Made by a program: the position numbers and the translations under genes
Shown: piece by piece, positions 1 to 4,307 of the stretch
How positions within the stretch are numbered: the stretch's first letter is position 1
How the letters are laid out: each line of letters starts with the position of its first letter
Assembly (NCBI GenBank): GCA_964354135.1
Contig: CAYGZA010000378.1
Location: 1-5,680, forward strand
Source of the DNA: CAYGZA01 sp964354135
Lineage (GTDB): Bacteria > Planctomycetota > Planctomycetia > Pirellulales > Thermoguttaceae
Reading direction: 5' to 3'
Length of the DNA: 5,680 bases
Notes under the pieces: generated by a model
Seen by the model: the letters and a program-made list of their open reading frames with translations, nothing else
What the model was told of the DNA's origin: nothing
The model's database searches: none

Positions 1-4
1 ACGC

Positions 5-47
5 CGAAAACTACGAAAACTTTACCCGTCAATCGAAGATTGACGGG
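5..47 (-). terminator. Hairpin followed by T-rich tract, candidate terminator
   Basis: Seen: a perfect 10-bp inverted repeat, CCCGTCAATC at 25-34 and GATTGACGGG at 38-47, closes a three-base GAA loop. Read on the minus strand, the stem is followed by TAAAGTTTTCGTAGTTTT, which comes from two copies of CGAAAACT (5-12 and 14-21) repeated every nine bases. Inference: this fits an intrinsic terminator for the leftward oxidoreductase transcript, whose stop codon is at 226, leaving about 180 bases of untranslated RNA. The T tract is interrupted and starts with TAAAG, so termination may be inefficient. On the plus strand no T run follows, so rightward termination is unlikely. It could instead belong to a gene beyond the left edge. 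Confidence 0.5.
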
Positions 48-64
48 ACACTAGCACCAATACC

Positions 65-81
65 GTTGTGCGAAGCACAAC
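65..81. repeat. Second GAA-loop inverted repeat
   Basis: Seen: GTTGTGC at 65-71 and GCACAAC at 75-81 form a perfect 7-bp stem around GAA at 72-74. It lies 17 bases to the right of the longer hairpin at 25-47, has the same three-base loop closed by a C-G pair, and has an unrelated stem sequence. No T run follows on either strand, so it is not a classical intrinsic terminator alone. It may strengthen the neighbouring terminator, protect the mRNA 3' end or be a protein-binding palindrome. Confidence 0.5.
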
Positions 82-225
82 CACCGATTCAACAAAGGTC
101 TTGGCTAGCGGTGGCGGGTGGAGGTGCGCGGGTCGCTTCGTCGGCCGCTGAATTCGCGGACTTGAGGAAACGCGCCGTCGCCCCGATCGCCGCCCGAGGG
201 GCGTCCAAACGTCTAAAGAGGGGCG
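82..225. other. Intergenic stretch without recognisable gene
   Basis: Together with the hairpins at its left, this makes a 225-base gene-free end of the window. It is GC-rich. The frames open through it give arginine- and alanine-rich translations without a ribosome binding site or a family I recognise. On the minus strand it would be the 3' untranslated region of the oxidoreductase mRNA. I see no promoter or RNA gene in it. Confidence 0.5.
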
Positions 226-1605
226 CTAAACCACGATCCGGTACGGGGCCCGCTGCTCGCGCCGGACGTACATCGAGCTGGCGGCCTCTACGTCCCCGAT
301 GATCTCTTCCTTCTGGGCGTCCCAAACGATCTTTCGCTTCAGCCGGATGGCGACGTTGCCCAGGTGGCAGGCCGTGATCACGCGGTGGGCTACCGCCACC
401 GTGGAGATGGGCTGCTTGCGGGTCTTGACGCACTCGAAGAAGTTCTGCATGTGGTCGTTGCTCTCGTAGAGGCGGTTGGCGCCGGCGGGGAGCGGGTCGT
501 CTTTGAGCTCCTCGACCGGCTTGCCGTAGACCTTGCCGCGATTGACGAAGACCCGGCCCTTATCGCCGGTGAACATGATCCCGTTGCGGGAGCCTTCCTC
601 CAGATCGGCCTGGGTGTCGGCGAACAAGCGGGCCTCTTCTTCCGGCGTGATGCTCTCGCGGTACTTCTTGTCGTGGGCCACGAAGTACAAGAGGTCGATG
701 TCGCCGGGGAACTTCATCTTGATGAGGAAGCGGTCCGGGTTGTTGAAGCAGTCGGGCTTGCCTTCGTTGGGGAAGATGGCGGTGCCCTCGACGCTTAGAG
801 GTCCGCCGTTCTCCACGTCCATGCCCCAGAAGGCGATGTCCATGTGGTGTTGCCCCCAATCGGTGATGATGCCCCCGGCGTACTCGGACCACCAGCGGAA
901 ATTGAAGTGTGCCCGCTCGGGGCAGTACTGCCGCTCGGGCGCCTGGCCCTGCCAGAGGTCCCAGTTCAAGCTCGGCGGGACCGGCTTGGCGGCGAACGGC
1001 CCGCCCTTGGTGGTCCAGAAGGGGAGCACCACGGTCACCTTCTTGAGCTTGCCGATGCGGCCGTTGCGCACGAGCTCGCAGGCGAGGCGGAAGTTCGGGT
1101 CGCTCCGCTGTTGCGTTCCGACCTGCACGATGCGGCCCGTTTCCCGGACCACCTTGCGGAGCAATTGACCTTCTTCGATCGTCAGCGCGAGCGGCTTCTC
1201 GGTGTACACGTCCTTGCCGGCCTTGCAGGCGGCGACGTTGACCGCCGTGTGCCAGTGGTCGGGCGTGCCGTTGGTGATCGCTTCGACGTCTTTTCGCTCC
1301 AGGAGCTTGCGATAGTCCTGGTAGACCGCCGGCTTGCCGCCGAAGACGGCTTTGGCCTTTTCGGCGTGCTCCAGGTCCGCGTCGCAGACGGCCACGACGT
1401 CGCCGAACCGCGCGGCCGAACGGACAATGCCCGTCCCCTGCCCGCCCACGCCGACGGCGGCGATCAAGGGGCGGTCGTTCTTGGACTTCGCCGGGCCGGC
1501 CTGCGCCGAGACCCCGGTATGCCAGTAGGGGACCGCGGCGCCGGCGGCCGCCAGACCCACCGCAGACTTGAGAAACCGTCGACGCGTCGACCGGAAACGG
1601 CTCAT
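226..1605 (-). CDS. Tat-exported Gfo/Idh/MocA-family oxidoreductase
   Basis: A 459-residue NAD(P)-dependent dehydrogenase-like protein of the Gfo/Idh/MocA family, which typically oxidises or reduces sugars, inositols or related polyols; the substrate cannot be read from the sequence. The N-terminus has a twin-arginine signal: T-R-R-R-F-L-K at residues 7-13, a hydrophobic alanine-rich stretch at about 15-27, and a possible cleavage site after VSA (residues 32-34), so export to the periplasm is predicted. The Rossmann domain follows: GVGGQG at 52-57, the strand-2 acid in VCDAD (73-77), TPDHWH at 114-119 and the family's EKP motif at 136-138 with its catalytic-type lysine K137. The C-terminal substrate domain contains GGIITDWGQHHMD at 244-256, with histidines in the usual active-site region, and the end REQRAPY typical of planctomycete paralogs. 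The start at 1605 was chosen over a possible ATG at 1641 because it opens directly on the Tat signal and has an AGGAAGGA ribosome binding site. It lies 65 bases downstream of the sigma factor gene on the same strand. Planctomycetes carry many such paralogs, so no gene symbol is justified. Confidence 0.93.
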   Translation of the reverse strand: MSRFRSTRRRFLKSAVGLAAAGAAVPYWHTGVSAQAGPAKSKNDRPLIAAVGVGGQGTGIVRSAARFGDVVAVCDADLEHAEKAKAVFGGKPAVYQDYRKLLERKDVEAITNGTPDHWHTAVNVAACKAGKDVYTEKPLALTIEEGQLLRKVVRETGRIVQVGTQQRSDPNFRLACELVRNGRIGKLKKVTVVLPFWTTKGGPFAAKPVPPSLNWDLWQGQAPERQYCPERAHFNFRWWSEYAGGIITDWGQHHMDIAFWGMDVENGGPLSVEGTAIFPNEGKPDCFNNPDRFLIKMKFPGDIDLLYFVAHDKKYRESITPEEEARLFADTQADLEEGSRNGIMFTGDKGRVFVNRGKVYGKPVEELKDDPLPAGANRLYESNDHMQNFFECVKTRKQPISTVAVAHRVITACHLGNVAIRLKRKIVWDAQKEEIIGDVEAASSMYVRREQRAPYRIVV

Positions 1606-1612
1606 GGGACGA

Positions 1613-1620
1613 TCCTTCCT
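1613..1620 (-). promoter_or_regulatory. Ribosome binding site of the oxidoreductase
   Basis: AGGAAGGA on the minus strand lies seven bases before the ATG at 1605. This strong Shine-Dalgarno match decides that start over the in-frame ATG twelve codons upstream. Confidence 0.75.
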
Positions 1621-1670
1621 GTTGCAGAGTGACGGCACCAAACGACGGGCGGGAGCCGGCCTATTTAGGA

Positions 1671-2303
1671 TCAGGGGTTTCCCGGATTCACTCCGGTGCG
1701 GCGCATCTTGGTGCGAGCGCGGCTGAGAATGGGGCCGATGCTGTTTTCCGGCATTCCCATCGCGGCGCTGATCTCCTGGTAGCTCTTGCCCTCCAGGTGG
1801 TACATCTTCACCACGCGGGCTTCCGTCTCCTGGAGTTCGCCGAGCAAGCGTTCCACCTCCTCGCGGTCGCCGATCCGATCGCCGGGCTCCGAGCGGGGCT
1901 CCGAGAGCGCCTGGGCGGCGCGTTTGGCGGCTCCCTCCGTCAGCGGAGCGCTCCGCTTCTGGTGGAGGAGCTCCTTGACCACCATCCGCCGGGCAATGAC
2001 CGTCAGGTACGTGGCAAGGCTGCTCTGACCGCGGAAGTGGCGCAAAACGGCAAGATCATCCTTCAGCAGGCTCAAGAACACTTCGCCGGCAAGGTCGTCG
2101 CGGTCCTCGCGGGTCAAGCGGATGCTGCGGGCCTGGGCGGAGTGGTTGATGACGTGGATGACCAGCCCCAAGAAGCGATCGACGAAATCTTCCCAAGCCC
2201 TCGGTTTTCGCTGGAGACAGCGTTCGAGCAGATTGCGGTCGATTTCGGAAAGTACCACGACGTCTTTCCCCTTGGAGTCGGCGAAAGCCGTCAGCCGGTC
2301 CAT
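1671..2303 (-). CDS. ECF-like sigma-70 family RNA polymerase sigma factor
   Basis: A 210-residue two-domain sigma factor that would direct RNA polymerase to a dedicated promoter set. The sigma-2 domain spans roughly residues 25-115: AWEDFVDRFLGLVIHVINH (36-54), the region 2.2-like DDLAGEVFLSLL (69-80), and the region 2.3/2.4-like FRGQSSLATYLTVIARRMV (90-108). A charged linker rich in S, E, P and R follows, then sigma-4 at about 149-203, with a helix-turn-helix in KSYQEISAAMGMPENSIG and a basic RARTKMRR end. The SEIDRNLLERCL opening resembles a sigma group I know from planctomycete genomes. The ATG at 2303 has almost no ribosome binding site. A GTG at 2258 (residue 16) follows AAGGGGAAAG at good spacing and would give a 195-residue protein beginning just before SEIDRN, so the true start is uncertain. 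No anti-sigma factor or membrane partner lies beside it in the window. The oxidoreductase downstream may share its transcript. Its regulon is not deducible. Confidence 0.92.
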   Translation of the reverse strand: MDRLTAFADSKGKDVVVLSEIDRNLLERCLQRKPRAWEDFVDRFLGLVIHVINHSAQARSIRLTREDRDDLAGEVFLSLLKDDLAVLRHFRGQSSLATYLTVIARRMVVKELLHQKRSAPLTEGAAKRAAQALSEPRSEPGDRIGDREEVERLLGELQETEARVVKMYHLEGKSYQEISAAMGMPENSIGPILSRARTKMRRTGVNPGNP

Positions 2304-2463
2304 GCCGCCCGAGGAGCGTTTTGATCCATCCGAAGGAGCGAGCAGACTCCCCCCGACACCTCCGATTCTAACCGCCGCCTTGGCTCAGGGCAAGCCGAAG
2401 GGGAGAATGATACTACCTCTTTGGGGAAGGACGAAAACGGGGCGGGCGCTGCACCGGGGAGGA
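2304..2463. other. Upstream region of the sigma factor, divergent from the ferredoxin
   Basis: This is the left part of the 296-base non-coding interval between the divergent sigma factor and ferredoxin genes. It should hold the sigma factor promoter. The only -10-like hexamer I find on the minus strand is TATCAT (2412-2407), with no convincing -35 partner, so the promoter may belong to an alternative sigma factor. No gene, tRNA or strong repeat is seen here. Confidence 0.35.
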
Positions 2464-2492
2464 TTGACACGGACCCGGCGAGCCCCTACGAT
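2464..2492 (+). promoter_or_regulatory. Sigma70-type promoter of the ferredoxin gene
   Basis: Seen: a perfect -35 hexamer TTGACA at 2464-2469, a 17-base spacer, and TACGAT at 2487-2492 matching four of six -10 positions including TA...T. Transcription would start near 2499, giving a leader of about 100 bases before the ATG at 2600. This is the best consensus promoter in the window and suggests housekeeping-level expression of the ferredoxin. It is a sequence match only. Confidence 0.6.
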
Positions 2493-2511
2493 TCTCCTCA
2501 AGGCAGGTCTC

Positions 2512-2541
2512 TTGCCGCTTCCTCAACTGCTTTGGCGGCAA
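2512..2541 (+). repeat. Hairpin in the ferredoxin mRNA leader
   Basis: TTGCCGC at 2512-2518 and GCGGCAA at 2535-2541 are perfect 7-base complements around a 16-base loop. The hairpin would lie a dozen bases after the predicted transcription start and about 58 bases before the start codon. No T run follows, so it is not a terminator. It may stabilise the mRNA or have no function. Confidence 0.35.
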
Positions 2542-2599
2542 CGACTTGACGCCACGGATTCGGGCCGCCCAGAAAGTTCCGATTCGAGAGAGCAGGACT

Positions 2600-2878
2600 A
2601 TGACCCACGTCGTCTGTGAACCGTGCCGCGACTGTAGATACACCGATTGCGTGGTGGTGTGCCCCGTGGAGTGCTTCTACGAGGGGGAGCGGATTCTCTA
2701 CATCCACCCGGACGAGTGCATCGACTGCGAGGCGTGCGTGCCCGAGTGTCCGGTGGAAGCCATCTTCTTGGATCAGAACGTCCCGCAGGAGTGGCAGAGC
2801 TACATCGCGCTGAACGCCGAGATGGCCCCGAAATGTCCGGTGATCACCGAGAAGAAGCCCCCGCTCTGCGACCACTAG
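2600..2878 (+). CDS. fdxA: Seven-iron ferredoxin, Azotobacter FdI/FdxA type
   Basis: A 92-residue soluble electron carrier predicted to hold one [3Fe-4S] and one [4Fe-4S] cluster. The opening follows Azotobacter vinelandii ferredoxin I closely: CRDCRYTDC, then VCPVECFYEGE, then IHPDECIDCEACVPECP. Cysteines 9, 17 and 50 correspond to the FdI [3Fe-4S] ligands, and 21, 40, 43 and 46 to the [4Fe-4S] ligands; 12 and 25 match the non-ligand cysteines of FdI. The C-terminal part (VPQEWQ...LNAEMA...ITEKKPPL) also parallels FdI but stops at residue 92, shorter than the 106-residue FdI. Three further cysteines, 6, 79 and 90, are not in FdI; 79 replaces a tryptophan. The ATG at 2600 was chosen because it gives the canonical N-terminus and follows a GCAGGA-like ribosome binding site; an in-frame TTG at 2546 would add an unrelated extension. 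It is transcribed alone from its own promoter and converges on the HNH gene with a four-base gap. The redox partner is not identifiable here. The symbol is by family resemblance. Confidence 0.93.
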   Translation: MTHVVCEPCRDCRYTDCVVVCPVECFYEGERILYIHPDECIDCEACVPECPVEAIFLDQNVPQEWQSYIALNAEMAPKCPVITEKKPPLCDH

Positions 2879-2886
2879 CAGGCTAG
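2875..2886. repeat. Palindrome holding both convergent stop codons
   Basis: CTAGC, AG, GCTAG is a perfect 5-bp inverted repeat with a two-base centre. It contains the TAG of the ferredoxin (2876-2878) and, on the other strand, the TAG of the HNH gene (2885-2883). Only four bases separate the two coding regions. The stem is too short and lacks T runs, so it is not a good intrinsic terminator. Confidence 0.5.
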
Positions 2887-3515
2887 ACGCCGACTTCAAC
2901 CGGCGCCCCTTCCAGCCAGGTCCGCCAGCTCTGGTACTTGGGATTGCGGAGCTTGAGGTTCAAGAGGGGGCTTCGCTTCGGGCGTGCGGGTCGGGCCACG
3001 AGTTTCATGCGGGCCTCTTGCGGGGTGCGGCCCCCTTTCTTCACGTTGCAGCCCAGACAAGCACAAACCACGTTCTCCCAGCAGTGCGTTCCCCCGCGGC
3101 TCCTGGGAATCACGTGGTCGAGACTCAGTTGCCCGCTGGGAAAACGCCGGCCGCAATACTGGCAGCGGTGCTCGTCGCGGGCGAAGACCGTCTGGCGATT
3201 GAGCCGCAAGGCCCGGGCCGGAAGGCGGTCGAATCGCAGCAGGCGAATGACGCGGGGGACCTGGATCTCGAACCTCACCGAACGGATCCAGTCGTCGTTG
3301 GGCTGCTTCAGATCGGCCCTCAGCTCACAGGCTTCCCGCCAGGAATCGAAGTCGTAGTTGGCGAACTGGCCGTCCTCGGAGTGGATCACCTCGACCATTT
3401 CCCGGCAGAGAAGGCTGAAGGCCCGGCGGACGCCGACCACGTGGATGGCGACGTACAAGCGGTTCAGCACCAGCACACTGCACTTCAAGGCCTCGGATGT
3501 ACACGCACCGGACAT
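2883..3515 (-). CDS. HNH endonuclease family protein
   Basis: A 210-residue stand-alone HNH protein, predicted to be a metal-dependent nuclease. The N-terminal part (about residues 12-95) has the SVLVLNRLYVAIHVVGVRRAFSLL-like opening and IQVPRVIRLLRF, found in a widespread bacterial family with the same two-part layout. Between them, at roughly 54-80, lies a W/D-rich segment (YDFDSWREACELR..., NDDWIRS) that I associate with planctomycete members. The HNH domain follows: FARDEHRCQYCG (111-122), SLDHVIPRSRGG (131-142), WENVVCACLGCNVKKGGRTP (146-165). Expected zinc ligands are C118, C121, C153 and C156; expected catalytic-site residues are D133, H134, N148 and N157. All are present, so the enzyme should be active. 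The start at 3515 gives the family N-terminus and has GAGAGGG eight bases upstream; the open frame continues to 3812 but without family similarity. There is no cognate methylase, so a restriction role is unsupported; the cellular role is unknown. It is divergent from the CxxC protein gene. Confidence 0.92.
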   Translation of the reverse strand: MSGACTSEALKCSVLVLNRLYVAIHVVGVRRAFSLLCREMVEVIHSEDGQFANYDFDSWREACELRADLKQPNDDWIRSVRFEIQVPRVIRLLRFDRLPARALRLNRQTVFARDEHRCQYCGRRFPSGQLSLDHVIPRSRGGTHCWENVVCACLGCNVKKGGRTPQEARMKLVARPARPKRSPLLNLKLRNPKYQSWRTWLEGAPVEVGV

Positions 3516-3546
3516 GAAACCATCCCTCTCGATCGTGTCCGCCGGC

Positions 3547-3568
3547 CCACGGCCCGTGGCCCCGGGGC
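3547..3568 (-). repeat. GC-rich inverted repeats in the HNH gene leader
   Basis: Two adjoining palindromes lie 31-53 bases before the HNH start: CCACG-GCC-CGTGG at 3547-3559 and GCCCCGGGGC at 3559-3568. In the leftward mRNA they would form stable GC-rich structure just ahead of the ribosome binding site at 3524-3530. They may limit translation, or simply reflect high GC content. Confidence 0.3.
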
Positions 3569-3675
3569 GCTGGTCTGAAGGTCCCCATCCACCGTGTTGT
3601 TTGCCCCCTGAACCCGGCCATCGACGCATCCACCTGAAAAAAGCCGATGGTGACGATTGTCGCCGGTAGCCGCCT

Positions 3676-3704
3676 ATTTTATCCGATCGTTTTGTCCCTT
3701 TCCA
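3676..3704 (-). promoter_or_regulatory. Candidate promoter of the HNH gene
   Basis: On the minus strand, TGGAAA (3704-3699; four of six -35 positions) and TAAAAT (3681-3676; five of six -10 positions) are spaced by 17 bases. Transcription would begin near 3669, leaving a leader of about 150 bases. The site lies in one of the few AT-rich patches of the interval. Confidence 0.4.
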
Positions 3705-3868
3705 GAGGAAGCGTTGAAACAAGGGGGCAGGCAGTGCGGTGCTACGGGGGCCAGGGAACAAGGGGCCGGCGAGCCGCCTGGCTTGGCCGGCGTTTTCCGG
3801 GATTATTGCCAATTCCAGGCGTTAGAAGTGCGGTCCCCCCCCGGCGGCCGGAAAATCCCAAGAACGCC
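3705..3868. other. Central part of the divergent intergenic region
   Basis: This is the core of the 452-base non-coding region (3516-3967) between the divergent HNH and CxxC-protein genes. I find no gene: the frames open across it lack ribosome binding sites and family resemblance. TTTTCCGG at 3793-3800 and CCGGAAAA at 3848-3855 are perfect complements 47 bases apart, which could be chance. No tRNA-like cloverleaf is apparent. Confidence 0.4.
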
Positions 3869-3898
3869 TTGCCATGCCCGGCCGTTTCTCATTAGGAT
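3869..3898 (+). promoter_or_regulatory. Candidate promoter of the CxxC protein gene
   Basis: TTGCCA at 3869-3874 (five of six -35 positions) and TAGGAT at 3893-3898 (four of six -10 positions) are separated by 18 bases. Transcription would start near 3905, at the edge of the palindrome at 3908-3922, giving a leader of about 63 bases before the ATG at 3968. It would serve both the CxxC protein and the nuclease downstream. Confidence 0.45.
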
Positions 3899-3907
3899 AA
3901 AAGAGTT

Positions 3908-3922
3908 CGGAATCTTATTCCG
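3908..3922. repeat. Short perfect palindrome next to the promoter
   Basis: CGGAAT, CTT, ATTCCG: a perfect 6-bp inverted repeat around three bases. It lies ten bases after the predicted -10 hexamer, overlapping the expected transcript start. That position is typical for a repressor operator, but the same sequence could act as a short 5' mRNA hairpin. No candidate regulator is encoded nearby. Confidence 0.35.
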
Positions 3923-3967
3923 TATCATCAGGGTCGGCGATTGCCGGCCTGCTTTGGGGAGTGGGTC

Positions 3968-4273
3968 ATGATTCACTACACGTGCGATCTGTGCAAACGA
4001 GAGTTGGATCCCGACGAAGACCTACGTTACGTTGTAAAGATCGAAGTTTACGCCGCCTTCGACCCCGTGGTTGTGGAGGACGAGGGAGACCGCGACCACG
4101 TCCTGGAAATCCAGGACCTCCTGGAACGCCTGGAAGACGCCGACAGCGACCAGGTCGGCGACGACGTCTACCAGCGGCTGCGGTTCGATCTCTGTCCGGA
4201 GTGCCGCCGGAGATTCAGCAAGAACCCGCTGGGGCGCGAAAACGCCAAGGTCCTCGATTTCAGCAGCAACTGA
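3968..4273 (+). CDS. Uncharacterised acidic protein with two CxxC motifs
   Basis: A 101-residue protein that I recognise only as resembling a conserved planctomycete hypothetical protein. It opens MIHYTCDLCKRELDP with C6 and C9, and near the end has FDLCPECRRRF with C76 and C79. The four cysteines are spaced as in a split zinc ribbon, so one bound zinc ion is predicted. Between the knuckles are a probable beta strand (LRYVVKIEVYAAF, 19-31) and a strongly acidic, probably helical stretch rich in D, E and L (about 37-67: DRDHVLEIQDLLERLED...). The tail NPLGRENAKVLDFSSN is less charged. There is no signal peptide or membrane segment, so it should be cytoplasmic. The ATG at 3968 was chosen because GGGGAG lies six bases upstream and the CDLCKREL motif then sits at the N-terminus; an upstream in-frame ATG at 3941 lacks such support. 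It begins a probable two-gene unit with the nuclease 34 bases downstream. Function unknown; zinc ribbons of this size often bind nucleic acid or protein partners. Confidence 0.87.
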   Translation: MIHYTCDLCKRELDPDEDLRYVVKIEVYAAFDPVVVEDEGDRDHVLEIQDLLERLEDADSDQVGDDVYQRLRFDLCPECRRRFSKNPLGRENAKVLDFSSN

Positions 4274-4307
4274 GCCTGCCGGTCGACCGTCCCGTTGCTA
4301 GAGCACC

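Noticed and set aside
66..302. A 78-codon open frame on the plus strand in the left intergenic region
   Set aside because: It overlaps the C-terminus of the oxidoreductase on the other strand, has no ribosome binding site, runs through a perfect hairpin, and its arginine/alanine-rich translation looks like a GC-rich shadow.
1578..1591. A 14-base perfect palindrome, GTCGACGCGTCGAC
   Set aside because: It lies within codons 6-9 of the Tat signal (S-T-R-R) and is readily explained by arginine codon use in GC-rich DNA; it is inside the gene, so an operator role is unsupported.
844..1632. A 262-codon open frame on the plus strand opposite the oxidoreductase
   Set aside because: The minus strand carries a complete family signature over the same bases; long antisense frames are expected in GC-rich genes and this translation resembles no protein family.
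1660..1669. CCTATTTAGG, a small palindrome between the sigma factor and oxidoreductase genes
   Set aside because: Only a 4-bp stem; too weak to be a terminator, and no promoter hexamers are correctly spaced around it.
2407..2435. A possible minus-strand promoter for the sigma factor with -10 TATCAT
   Set aside because: The -10 matches five of six positions, but no -35 with more than two matches lies at 16-18 bases, so it is not listed as a promoter.
2498..2899. A 133-codon open frame on the minus strand opposite the ferredoxin
   Set aside because: It runs across the ferredoxin gene and its promoter region; the plus strand encodes an unmistakable 7Fe ferredoxin.
2883..3515. A restriction-modification or homing-endonuclease interpretation of the HNH gene
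   Set aside because: There is no methylase, intron, intein or insertion boundary; the protein belongs to a widespread chromosomal HNH family with a conserved N-terminal part.
4280..4289. A 10-base palindrome, CGGTCGACCG, between the CxxC protein and nuclease genes
   Set aside because: Too short for a terminator, no T run follows, and such GC palindromes are expected by chance in this composition.
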